A DNA stretch of 64,000 nucleotides from Theobroma cacao (lineage: Eukaryota; Streptophyta; Magnoliopsida; Malvales; Malvaceae): contig NC_030858.1 in assembly GCF_000208745.1 (NCBI RefSeq), forward strand, positions 34,720,803 to 34,784,802. The letters run 5' to 3'. Positions within the stretch are counted from its first letter, which is position 1; every line of letters begins with the position of its first letter. Below the pieces are notes generated by a model. The model made no database searches, was not told where the DNA came from, and saw only the letters and a list, made by a program, of their open reading frames with translations. This document shows, one piece after another, positions 10,601 to 22,006 of this stretch. Position numbers and translations under genes: made by a program.

Positions 10601-13600
10601 ATAGCAATGAGTTAAGTATCTTATACAATAAAAGGCAATTCTTTAAAGTCTTTTTAACACCAAACATGTATCACGTTCCAACAATACAACACCTGTCAAG
10701 TTAAGATCAAAATAAGAAATAGAAAGTCCAGCAACTCACGGCCTCACTGAAACCACTCCTAGCTCGTCCATAAGACACCCACAACACCTATACCTTGCAG
10801 TAGAGCTGAGAAGAGGCTGCAGGCGCTTTCTTGTTTCTTCTACAAGTTAAATCTGACATACCCTTTTAACCTGTTTCTCAAGCACAGCACCGACAACCTG
10901 TACACAAATTCCATGATAAGCTGCAATTAAAATAATGGCTTGGTCCCGAGAAGCAGGATTACCTGAACCTGCAAAACTCAATAATGTTGATAAGATAACA
11001 GATTTTCCTAGCAGTAAATTAAGTGTTTGAAATAGAGAAAGAGATCATAGGAAACAAAACCCAATTTAGAACCATGAATATCGTTCAATAGCCCGGAAGT
11101 GCGGTGGTCACACGGTACCTGACTGTAAATTCATGAATGCACACATGCACACAACACTTCCAATGCACAAAGAAAAATTCATGCATGCATTTGCCTAATA
11201 CTAAACGTTAAAGCTATAAACAAAATCCAGAAGATAACAGTTCCCAAAGACTTGACCTATGTTAAGGATTATATCCTCCCAATCCCTACTAAAATCTGGA
11301 ATGAGTAGAAAGAGATGTTAAATCTAATCGTTTCTAAGGAACAGTAAAATTTTCGAAATTAAAATTGAAAGAAACAAAGTAGATCAAGGCCATAACAAGA
11401 GATTCATGTGAGGAAAGTATAAGAAAAAAGAAAAATTGTGCAGCTTAAAACCTCATCTGACTAGCAGACAGACATAACCAACTTGAGTGCCCATGTTGAC
11501 AAAACTTAGTAATAGCAGGGAAAGAATCATTGAGACAAAATATGGTAAAACTTGTAAACAAAGTGAGAAGAAAAATAGCAAAAACAATTAGGACCAAAAT
11601 GAATTTAATTGGAAGGCTGTATCAGAAAAAGGACAGAAAAGGTAGAATCTTCAAAAATAATGATGCAGTTAAGCACACAATCAAGCGTTATGAACAGAGT
11701 TGTAAAAGGCATGGAACTAAAAGAAAAAGGTAAAACAAATTTCAAATTCCATATCAAAGAATTGTGAACCTGCACACCACCTGCACAGTGGAAAATGGGC
11801 TGTAAGCTATATTTACTGGATGCTTGGTCTTAGTAGAAATATTCCTTCTTCTACTGAGGAAGCAAAATATGAAAATAATGATAGAAAAAGATAGAGACAA
11901 ACCAGACAAGGTAATTTAATCAGTGTCAATGGCCTCCCAGCTATGGAGGCTACTCCTGCTGCTGCTGATGTCCATAGTACTTATCATCATTCTTTGCATA
12001 TCCATTGTTACCATTCTCATTGTTATTATTGGCAGCATCATTATCAACTCTGTTAGCATTTTCTTGCTCCCTTTCACGGTTCCATTGCTCAATTTTCGCA
12101 CGCCTCTCCTCACTGCCTTCACGAACTGGACTACGATTTCTCTTTCCCCCAGGGCTTCTGCTCCGTCCTCTCCTATGGCCAGGACTAGTGCTTCTATGCC
12201 TTTTACTCCGGCTTTCATGATAATGATCTCTATCACCATACCGTCTAATGTGGCCACGCCCACCATGAGAGCGTTCCTCATGGCTACCACGATGCTTTGG
12301 AGGGCTTCTGCTTCTGCTTTGGCTATGGCTTCGCCTCCTTCTATACCTCCCAAATAACTGGCGCCTCAACTCCCTGATGTAGATTAACAATGAACAAATT
12401 TAGACCTATTAAAACAAAGACCATATACAGGTAATGCTGATATGAAATGACATCCCACCTGCTGATTGTTTTCAGGTGCATGAAATTGCAATATCCACCA
12501 CGATTGCAAGTATTCTCTTCATACTGCCTACAGGTGGCTTCACGGAAGTCAGTCACAGGTGAGAAGTCAACAATGATAGGACGGCCTGCAACAAAAAGGT
12601 CAGGTAATTTAAAGATACATGCATCTGTTGCAACACAATTCCAAAATGACCAATAGGTAGAAGCTAATAGAAAAGGGCAACTTAACAACATAACAATCTC
12701 TTATGTATTATGAAAAGATAGATAATACAAAAGGATAAGGTAACTTAGCCACATAAGCATCTGTTGCAATTTGGATGAAATGCTGACATAGATGAAGATA
12801 GGAAAAAAAAAGCTAATACAAAAGGATAGAAGATGTCAAACCAGAATAAAATCTTCCACTAAGATTCCTGAGCGCATTTGCGGCATGTTCTTCTTCTCTA
12901 AACTGAACATACACATTGCCCACCTGTCCACAGAAAATGATTTAAATTCTTTAACATATCAGCTTGCCAAACACAAATAATAGCAAACAAGAATGGCCAG
13001 AGAAAATATTTACCATATGGTCAGCCAAGTTGTCGCATATATTCAGACTCTCAATTTCACCGTACTTGCTCAGTTCCTCAAATAAATCCTCATAAAACTC
13101 CTGGAAAATTAACATCAAGCATCCAAGAATTTGTTTACTTTGTTAAATTAACTGTTTGCTTCTCGCTGTGGAATGCAAATTCAAAATTTTTCTTATACTA
13201 TTTAACAGAAATTTTGGCATTCGATTTACTTAGACAAGAACTAATAATGATAATAATAGAAAACCTATATCCTAACTAAAAACAAATCATTTAAAATTGA
13301 TTAAATCTATAAAACCCTAAAACATAACTTAATGATTATAAGTACAGTAAAAGCTTCAGAGATTTTATTTTTTATGGAGATTTACCTCGAAATGTTCTTG
13401 GATCTTGCGGGGGTCGATGGGGTTACCCTGGTTTTCGACGCCGGGGGTGATCATGTCGGGCCGCTGGTACATGTTTGAGAGAAGGAGAGTCGGGCTGATG
13501 CTGGGCTTGGTGTGGAGACGCGAGCACCGGTCTCCGTGACGACAAGCGCCTATCTTGAAATAGAACGGGCAGTTGACCCTATCCTTTTCCGTACCAAATA

Positions 13601-13865
13601 TCGATGCCAAGTGCTCCGCCATTTTTTCTCTTTTCCTTTCCCTTCTTTTCTATTCCTCAGTTTTTCTTTTTTCCTATCCTTCCTCCCTCTCTGGCTATCG
13701 ATCCGTTTCTCTTCTTACTACAGAGGAAAGGTGCGGTTTTAAGATGAGGATCATCGGACGGTAGGGAATGAGAAGAAAAGTTTTGGGTATTGGAGTTTGA
13801 GAGATTGGATAGTGGCCGTCGGATTATGCTTGGTGTCTTCGTTTTTCTAGATGTTTCCAAGTGGA
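10600..13865 (-). repeat. Tandem duplication unit A (U2AF35 gene with flanks)
   Basis: This segment aligns by eye with about 15060-18415 over its whole length. The homology covers promoter, all coding exons, introns and about 1.3 kb downstream. Shared landmarks include CACACCACCTGCACAGTGG (11774 and 16236) and AATGTTGATAAGAT (10982 and 15432). The downstream blocks resemble spliced 3' UTR pieces, with CAG/GT borders on the minus strand. Boundaries are approximate. Confidence 0.85.
11950..13622 (-). CDS. U2AF35: U2AF35, splicing factor U2AF small subunit, copy A
   Basis: Five exons on the minus strand: 13622-13386, 13100-13014, 12923-12842, 12585-12459, 12373-11950, giving 318 residues. U2AF35 reads the 3' splice-site AG and pairs with U2AF65 to recruit U2 snRNP in the nucleus. 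The CCCH finger 1 is C18-C27-C33-H37 and finger 2 is C154-C162-C168-H172, flanking a UHM-type RRM with the [19 protein letters not shown] and GNVYVQF segments. An RS-rich tail starts near 188, followed by [15 protein letters not shown] and an Asn/Gly/Gln-rich end. All junctions keep frame. The exon 1/2 junction gives HFE-EFYED, where many homologues have Asp. Copy A keeps Gly in GRFYSGRPI. Neighbour of copy B in the same orientation. Confidence 0.95.
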
Positions 13866-13908
13866 AATCAGCTTATAGCCGGACAATCAGTGGGCTTAAG
13901 CACAAGTT

Positions 13909-13991
13909 GCTGGTTTGCCCGAGAGGTTAAGGGGGCAGACTTAAGATCTGCTGCACATAAGTGCGCGTGAGTTCGAACCTCACAGCCAGCA
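13909..13991 (+). tRNA. tRNA-Leu(UAA)
   Basis: A full cloverleaf can be drawn. The 7-bp acceptor stem pairs GCTGGTT with AGCCAGC (one G-U). The anticodon stem is GCAGA/TCTGC around loop CTTAAGA, giving anticodon TAA. A long class-II variable arm (TGCAC-ATAA-GTGCG) is typical of Leu. The T stem GTGAG/CTCAC surrounds TTCGAAC, and the discriminator base is A. T-rich runs downstream (TTTTGTTTTG) suit RNA polymerase III termination. No intron. It lies upstream of U2AF35 copy A, on the opposite strand. Confidence 0.95.
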
Positions 13992-15060
13992 TGTTGTTTT
14001 GTTTTGTTTAAAAGCAATATTAACAAATTGTTGAACAAGGTATTTATCTTAAATTACATAAATTTATTAAATTTGTTTGGTTGAATCAATGATGTTTAAC
14101 ATTTGCTTAACACATCAAAGTCATTGTATCAAGTAAACTACATACAAATGCTATAATAAAGTATTTTTCGTTTTATTCCTTCCAATTATAAAAATACTTT
14201 ACTTCTTAAAAGGTTTCTTCTTTTTATGCTTTATATGGGCAAGTAAATGTATGATGGATAAAAGTTTACTAGTCCTATAAAAATAGGAACCCATTTGATA
14301 ATATTTTCAAGTACGAGAGTTATTACTCTACAAAAAGGGCTTTATAAATAATTTCTTATCAGTTGTTTTATTATCATTCTTTGAGAACAACTCTTTATCA
14401 TTTTGTTGGAGGATAATAGTTTAGACTAAACCTTCATGCATTAAAAATGAATAAAAACCTGGTTTGTCTTCAAATTTATGTTCATGTTCAACTCTATTCC
14501 AAAGAATATTCTATTGTTTATTTCACTAATGCGGTGAAAATATGAATAATGAAATAGAAATAAATTGACGATTACAACTATGGATAAATATTTTATTAAT
14601 TCTAATTTGAATTACGAGGATGCAGGCAGCTGACATGATAGACCTTCAAAAACCAGAGTTAATATGGTTTCATGTATACTTGGTGAAATATGAATATATA
14701 GATTACCAATAGTATAAACTGCCAATGAATATCAACTCATTCTTGCAAAAATAAATTTATGCTATGACCTAAGAATTAAAGTTTTTTGTTACAATCATTT
14801 TCATTTTTGCCTATTTAAAACCTTAAATTTATGAAATATATCTTTATACAGATTCTGAAATTTTAAACTTCCTAATGAGACAACATAATATAATTCACCG
14901 TCCATGCATAAATTTTTTTTGCAGACAATTATATAAAGCATTTACTCCAATAGCTTCAAACAAAGCTGTACTGCCATTTACCTCTTTGGCTATGGCACAT
15001 GAGAGAAAACGAGGAACACGTGAAAATCAAATCAAAGGCAAGATTGTAAATTTAATACCT
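13992..15060. other. Spacer between the U2AF35 duplicates
   Basis: AT-rich, no gene recognised. It separates the promoter of copy A from the 3' flank of copy B. Confidence 0.6.
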
Positions 15061-18000
15061 ACGAATTAAGTATCAAATCAAAGGCAAGGAGATTATTCAA
15101 AGTCTTTAACACAAAAAATGATTCTGATGATCCAACAAAACCAACCCTGTCAAATTAAGAACTAAATAACAAATCGATAGTCCAGCAGGGCAGAACCTCG
15201 CTAATACCACTCCCAGCTAGTCGATAAGACACAATCAGATCACCTATAACTTGCAGGAGAGTTGATAAAACGCTGCATGCTGCAGGTGCTTTCTTGTTTA
15301 AGTTACAAATCTGAGAGATCCTTTAAACCATTTTCTCTGGTGCCGAACTGAGAACCTGTACACAAATTCCATGATAAGCTGCAATTAAAATAATGGCTCG
15401 GTCCCAAGAAGCAGGATTACCTGAACCTGCAAAACTCAATAATGTTGATAAGATGACAGATTTTCCTATAAGTAAATTTAAAAGTTCGAAATAGGAAGCA
15501 ATTATAGGAAATGAAACACAATTTCGAACCATGAACTTTGATCGTTCAATAGCCTGGATGTGTGGATGGTCACATGTTACCTGACTGTAAATTCATGCAC
15601 ACACACATACATACAGAACATTTAAGTGCACAAACAAGCTTTTATGCATGCATTTTCATAAAGCTAAAAATAGAAAGCACAAGGTATTAGCTTTTCAAAG
15701 ACTTGGCATAAGGTACAGATTATATCCTCCCATTCTGTACTAAAATCTGGAATGAATTGAAAAAAAAATGTTTTAAGTCTAATGGTTTCCAAATGAACAG
15801 TAGAATTTTCTAAATTGAAAATGAAAAACACAGGAGATCAAGGCCATAAAAAGAGCTTCAGGGGAGGAGAGTAAAACAAAGTAGAAGTATGTTGATTAGC
15901 TTAAAACCTCATTTTGCTGGAAGCCAGCCATATCCAACTTCAGGCATGACAACTTTTCTTTCTTAATTGTCTTAAACATTGTCTACAAACTTTGACAAAT
16001 CTGAGTTAATAGAGGAGAAAGTCATTTCGAGGAAAAACATGGTAGAACTTGTAAAGCAAAGAAAGAGAAATTGCATTAAATTTATTAACTCAGGAAAGGC
16101 ACACGTTTGAAACTTCTGAAACATTGATGCAATCAAGCACACAATCAAGCACCACAAGAATAGTTGTAAAAGGCATGAAACTAAAAGAAAAAGGTAAAAC
16201 AAATTTCAAATCCATATCAAAGAATTGTGAACCTGCACACCACCTGCACAGTGGAAAATGGGCAGTAAGCTATATTTCCTGAATGTTTGGTCTTAGTAGA
16301 AATATTTCTTCTTCTACCGAGGAGGCAAAATATGAAAATAATGAAAGAAAAAGATTGGGAGACAAACCAGACAGAGTGATTTAATCAAGGATCAATGGCC
16401 CCCCTACTGAGGCTACTCCTGCTGGTGCTGATAGTTCTTGTCATCATTCTGCACATATCCATTGTTACCATTCTCATTGTTATTATCGGCAGCATTATTA
16501 TCAACTTTGTTAGCATTTTCTTCTTGTTCCCTTTCACGGTTCCATTGCTCAATTTTAGCACGTCTCTCCTCACTGCCTTCACGGACTGGGCTACGATTCC
16601 TCTTTCCCCCAGGGCTTCTGCTCCGTCCTCTCCTATGGCCAGGACTTGTACTTCTATGCCTTCTGCTCCGGTTTTCATGATAACGATCCCTATCATCATA
16701 CCGTCTACTGTGTCCACGCCCACCATGAGAGCGCTCCTCATGACTACTACGATGCCTTTGAGGGCTTCTGCTTCGGCTATGACTTCGCCTCCTTCTATAC
16801 CTCCCAAATAATTGGCGCTTCAACTCCCTAATGAAGATTAACACAATCAATTTAGACCAATTAAACCATGACCATATACAGGTAATGCAGATTTGGAAAA
16901 AAAAAAAATTCCAACCTGCTGATTCTTTTAAGGTGCATAAAATTACAGTATCCACCACGGTTGCAAGTGTTCTCATCATACTGCCTACAGGTGGCTTCAC
17001 GGAAGTCTGTCACAGGTGAGAAGTCCACAATGATAGGACGAGCTGCAACAAAAAGTAAGGCAATTTAGTGCTACAAGTATCTAATATAACACACTTCCAA
17101 AATAACCAATAGATAGGAGCTAATACAAAATGAAAACTTAACGACAGAAGCATCTAGTAGGAATTAGGAAAAGATAGAAACTAATACTAAAGGGTAAGGT
17201 AAGAACACAATCATCTATTGAAAAACCAAATTTACCAATAGATAGAAGCTAATACAAAAGAATAATGTAACTTAGCCACACAAGCAAATGTTGCAATTAG
17301 GATCCATAACTGAACAATAGATATAAAAAGAAAAATACAAAAAGATAGAAGATGTCAAACCAGCATAAAATCTTCCGCTAAGGTTCCTAAGTGCATTTGC
17401 AGCATGTTCTTCCTCTTTAAACTGGACATACACATTGCCCACCTGTCCATGAAATTGAAGTATACCTAACATTTCAAATTATCAAACAAAGATAATCTCA
17501 AATATGCATTGCCCAAAGAAAACACTTACCATATGATCAGCCAAGTTGTCACATATATTCAGACTCTCAAGTTCACCATACTTGCTCAGTTCCTCAAATA
17601 AATCCTCATAAAAACCCTGCAAAATTAGCATCAAGCATGTAAGACTCTGTTTCCTTTGTTACAGTAACTGCTTGCTTTTCTCTGTGGAATGCAAATTCAT
17701 AATTTCTCTTATACCATTTAAGTTACTATATTATTTCAGATGCATAGGATTTCACAACATTAACATCAACTACCGCATTTAATACAAAAACATTTTTAAA
17801 AATAGTAAAACCCATAAAACAATATCCGAACAGAGACAACTACAAATAAATCATTAAAATAGATTAAATCTTAAAACCCTAACACATCACTTAATCATAG
17901 TAATAAATACCATTACTTAAAACTTTCAGATCTTAAATTTTTGGGAATTTACCTCGAAATGCTCCTGGATCTTGCGGGGGTCGATGGGGTTACCCTGGGC

Positions 18001-18415
18001 GTCGACGCCGGGGGTGATCATGTCGGGCCGTTGGTACATGTTGGAGAGAAGAAGAGTCGGGCTAATGCTGGGCTTGGTGTGGAGACGCGAGCACCGGTCT
18101 CCGTGACGACACGCGCCTATCTTGAAATAGAACGGGCAGTTCACCCTATCTTTTTCCGTACCAAATATCGACGCCAAGTGCTCCGCCATTTTTCTCTTTT
18201 ATTTCACTCTGTTTTTCTTCTTCCTTTCTCCCTCGAAGGATCTGTTTTCCTTTCCTTCTCTTTTTCTTTTCTTTTACGAGGGGAAGCGTGGTTTCGAGAC
18301 GGGGATTATCGGGCGGTGCGGAGTGTGAGAGAAGGGTTTTGGGTGTTCGAGTTTGTGCGATGGGATTGTGGCCGTTGGATCATGATGGCTTCTTTTTGCT
18401 AGCTGTGTCCACAAT
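15060..18415 (-). repeat. Tandem duplication unit B (U2AF35 gene with flanks)
   Basis: Paralogous to 10600-13865. Similarity continues upstream of the ATG, through a pyrimidine-rich leader to about 18415, and downstream to about 15060. Many indels in introns and flanks show the duplication is not recent, while the coding exons stay highly similar. Confidence 0.85.
16413..18189 (-). CDS. U2AF35: U2AF35, splicing factor U2AF small subunit, copy B
   Basis: Five exons on the minus strand: 18189-17953, 17616-17530, 17442-17361, 17042-16916, 16827-16413, giving 315 residues. Exons 1-4 have the same lengths and phases as in copy A. Both CCCH fingers are intact (C18-C27-C33-H37; second finger C-x7-C-x5-C-x3-H). 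The UHM and RS tail are present. Differences from copy A include GVDAQG for GVENQG, FEGFYED for FEEFYED, GELES for GEIES, QFKEEE for QFREEE, FYAARP for FYSGRP, QYDENT for QYEENT, LKRIS for LKTIS, and a shorter RS region. The Ala in FYAARP replaces a Gly that is usually conserved. Both copies appear functional, so they are likely redundant or partly specialised paralogues. Confidence 0.95.
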
Positions 18416-19334
18416 TAAAAAGGAAATGATATTGATTTTACCCAACCAAAATATTTGGTATAGGTTTTTTTTTTTTTTATACCCTGAGATGGATTGCATT
18501 AGTGAGCAGAAGCAAAGAACAATTTGAAACTTTTACCAAAAAAAAAAGAAGAGTAAAGAAACAAGCCAAGGATTGACCAAGTGATTGTAATTTGTAATTG
18601 CAAGATTCAAAACTCCATCTTTTCATTTGAATTTTCTCATAAACAAAAGGCAAAGACTATTTTGGATGTTCATCCAACCACGGCCCATCTTCATCACTTG
18701 AACAGACCCATCGATATGCGTAGGCTAGGGTCATTTCTGGAGCTACACTTGAACTTACATCAAACCATGGCCAGCAAAAGCCCAACTGAAAATTGCAAAT
18801 CCATTCTGGGCTCAAGCCCATGAAACGTTTCCAGCAGAAGCTAACAGATCATGCGGTTATATTTATATATTCATATCTTTATGAATAAATTTAGCCTTAA
18901 GTCACAATAATAATTTATATGTGGATAAGGCCGAGGGAGTTGGTGTAATAGAGTAGCAGATACATAGCCAAATCTTAAGTTTTGGAAAAACAATAGCTTG
19001 GTTTACCTTTAATGTTCTATTTTTCCTTTGGAGTGTGTAAGGGGCTAGCAAATCCATTGCCAGATATTGCAGATAACCATAAGTGGTTTCCCTTTTATGA
19101 TCAGCCAGAACCTTACTGGTTAAAGTTTTTTGATTGGGAATTAACAAATGTTTGAATAATATTCAGCTAGAAAGATTAACTTTTGACTTTAAAATTGCTC
19201 TTGCATTGAATATTCTTGATAAATTTTCAATCCTAACCCTCATCAGAAGAAAATAAAAAGTTCAGAATAAGCATATAGGAAAGGGCTGGTTACATGAGTT
19301 AGGCAGTCTCACAAGCTTGAAAATGGACAAATGG
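18416..19334. other. Intergenic, no gene recognised
   Basis: AT-rich DNA between U2AF35 copy B and the retrotransposon. Only short chance ORFs are present. Confidence 0.6.
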
Positions 19335-19811
19335 TGTTGAGTTTTAGGTTGACAAGAATTCTAGATTTTAATTGATTAGGATTCTTGTTTGTTTACAACA
19401 TTGAATAGTTGTATGGTTTTAAACTTTTTATTCCACATCGATTCCTAATCATATTCTACTTTGGACTTTTATATTATAAAAGTGGATCTCTAAGCTTTAA
19501 AATTGCAAGTAATGCTTTGAGAGCTTTAAAGAGAGGACACCCTGTAACTCTATCTTTTGCTTTAGGTGAAACTAGAGTGGTTTGGGTGAGTGTTCTTGGG
19601 ACCTTATTGAAAAAAAGTGTGTAAGGGATCTTCGGTTGGTTTGGGGAACTACAAAGGTCAATTTATTGTACTTTAATTTCTCAATAGTAAAAGAACAATT
19701 TCACTCCGTTGACGTAAGTAAGAGGCCAAACCATATAAATTCTTGTGTTTTTCTGTTTGCTTGATTTCTCTGGGTTTTATCTTTGTTGTTTCTTGAACAA
19801 TTTTTATAACA
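19335..19811 (+). repeat. Left LTR of the gag-only element
   Basis: 477 bp, TG...CA bounded, with an internal TATTATAAAAG promoter-like box, directly followed by the primer-binding site. Confidence 0.8.
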
Positions 19812-19858
19812 AACTGGTATCAGAGCTTCGGGTTCGATAAATTCAAGATTTAACAAGG

Positions 19859-20935
19859 ATGTCAAAAGTTACTGGTTCTACGAATTTTTTAATCGAGAAG
19901 TTTGATGGGAAGACTAGTTTCACACAATGGTAGAGGAGGATGAAAGATCTCCTTATGCAGCAAAGTTTAATGTGCCTTTTGCTAAGAAAGGAGGAAGGAC
20001 AACCAGATGACATAAATGATGTTGAATAGGCAGAGTTGGAGCAAAGGTGTATGAGCACTATTTGGCTTTGCATTAAAGATAACGTGTTTAATCATGTTAT
20101 TGATGAGGATTTTGCTCCAAGGTCGTTGATAAAGTTTGAGAAGATTTACTTGACGAAAAATCTTTCCAACAAGTTGCAGCTTAGGCGAAAGTTGTATCGC
20201 TTAAAAATAGAGGAGAATGGAGACCTCATGAAGCATATGAATGAATTCAATGGAATCATTGATCAGTTGAAGAAGGTTAATGTGAAGATGGAGGAAGAGA
20301 AAAATGCACTATTGTTCCTAGATTCGCTTCTAGACTCTTATGAGGTATTTGTAAAATCTCTGATATGTGGGATGGATACAATAACGTTAGAATAAGCACA
20401 AGCAACGTTAATGTCTCGTGAAGCCTGAAAGAAAGGGGATAGAGATCCTAGTGGCTTGGCATTGGTAACTGAGGTTCGTAAGAGGAAGTCAACCGGTATG
20501 GGATCTAAGAGTGACAAGTATAGATCCAACAATGTTTAGTGCTTTCAATGCAAAGGGTATGGACATATTAAAAGGGATTGTCCTACAAAAGGATATCAAA
20601 GTAACGAGAACAAAAGTGAGTGTGCTTTCGTTGCTGAAGGTGATGATTGTGATGTCCTTGCAATCTCAGAAAATATGGATGCAAATTTTTATTGGTATTT
20701 AGATTCTGCTTTTATTACTCACATATATTATCAAAAATATTGTTTCAATTTACTTCAAGAAGAGGTGATTGAGAATTTGACTTTGGATAATAAGTCAATA
20801 GTGAAGGTCATGAGTCTTGGAGTGATGAAAATAAAAATATTTGATGGGGTTGTGCGCTCTTTGGGTGGTGTGGCCTATGTCCCAAAGATGCGTAAAAATA
20901 TAATATCATTGAACCCGTTAGACTCCAAAGGGTAA
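19859..20935 (+). pseudogene. Copia gag-protease fragment with stops
   Basis: The reading starts at the ATG at 19859. It shows the UBN2/gag-type core (LRRKLYRLKIEENGDLMKHM at about 20183-20242) and a CCHC zinc knuckle (CFQCKGYGHIKRDC) at about 20541-20582. A protease-like LDSA follows at about 20699. In-frame stops occur near 19934, 20026, 20393, 20426 and 20538. At least two look like CAG-to-TAG or TGG-to-TAG changes typical of methylated, decayed elements. It cannot encode a whole Gag today. Confidence 0.8.
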
Positions 20936-21432
20936 AGATATTCTGCTTGTGATGGAGTGGTAAAAGTCACACAAGGCGACATGATCATGATGAGGGGGAA
21001 TTAGCTTATATCGTCTAGAATGTGAGGCTTCAAAGGGATGGGAACAGTGCACAGGAGATGGTAGCTACTAAAGTGAGATTTCATTTGCCGAGAAGGTAAG
21101 GAAAGGTTCCCATGATGTAGACGATGGTGAAAGTATGAAAAATCTTATCAATAGTGAATTGGAAGGGTCGTCGAGGTCCTTTTCTGAAGTCAATTAATGC
21201 CATTGGCTTGATGGTTGCACAGGTGCATTAACAGTTTTGTGGAATCGAGTGTTGGACCATGCTTGATTCGGTATGTGTAGTTGTGGTGATTATAAAGGCC
21301 AATGATTTAAAAAGTTTTATGCTTGAAGAGTTGTTCAATGTGTTGGAAAGTAGGTTGAGTTAGAAAGTTGAAATTAGGTGCGACGGGTGGAATAAGTTTA
21401 AGGAATTTGAATTCAAGTCAAATGTGAAAATT

Positions 21433-22006
21433 TGTTGAGTTTTAGGTTGACTATAATTCTAGATCTTAATTGATTAGGATTCTTGTTTGTATAATACATT
21501 AAATAGTTGTATGATTTTAAACTTCTTATTCCACATCGAGTCCTAATCATGTTTTACTTTGGACTTTTATATTATAAAAGTGAATTTCTAGACTTTAAAA
21601 TTGCAAGTAGTGCTTTGAGAGCTATAGAGAGGCTTATTCCACATCGAGTCCTAATCATGTTCTACTTTGGGCTTTTATATTATAAAAGTGAATTTCTAGA
21701 CTTTAGAATTGCAAGTAATACTTTGAGAGCTCTAGAAAGGGGACATCTTGTAACCCTGTCTTTTGCTCTAGATGGAGGTAGAGTGGTTTGGGTGAGTGTT
21801 CTTGGGAAGTTATTAAGAAAAAGTGTGTAAGGGATCTTCGGTTGGTTTGAGGTCAATTTATTGTATTTTAATTTCTTAATGATATAAGAACAGTTTCACT
21901 CCGTGGACGTAGGTAAGAGACCGAACCACATAAATTTTTATATTTTTCTGTTTGCTTGATTTCTCTGAATTTTATCTTTGTTGTTTCTTGAGTAAGTTTC
22001 ATAATA
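21433..22006 (+). repeat. Right LTR with internal tandem duplication
   Basis: 574 bp. Compared with the left LTR it holds a duplicated stretch of about 109 bp, beginning CTTATTCCACATCGAGTCCT at about 21525 and again at about 21633. It also has a small deletion after the GGTTTG block. The LTRs have diverged, so the insertion is old. Confidence 0.8.

Larger units (their letters stand above)
19335..22006 (+). mobile_element. Gag-only copia-type LTR retrotransposon (TR-GAG-like), decayed
   Basis: The left LTR is 19335-19811 and the right LTR 21433-22006. Both start TGTTGAGTTTTAGGTTGA and end near ATAACA/ATAATA. A primer-binding site TGGTATCAGAGC, complementary to initiator tRNA-Met, lies at 19815-19826. 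A purine-rich stretch AAGTCAAATGTGAAAATT precedes the right LTR. The internal region is only about 1.6 kb and keeps gag, a protease-like start and a stretch like the copia pre-integrase region. Integrase, reverse transcriptase and RNase H are missing. This matches the non-autonomous TR-GAG class. No convincing target-site duplication was seen. Confidence 0.85.

Noticed and set aside
11530..11733. Lys/Arg-rich ORF on the plus strand
   Set aside because: It lies in the duplicated 3' flank of U2AF35 copy A; the matching part of copy B is not open, so it is a chance ORF in A-rich DNA.
11923..12357. Hydrophobic plus-strand ORF with a similar partner at 16395-16811
   Set aside because: Both are antisense shadows of the U2AF35 RS-domain exons; conservation is explained by the coding strand.
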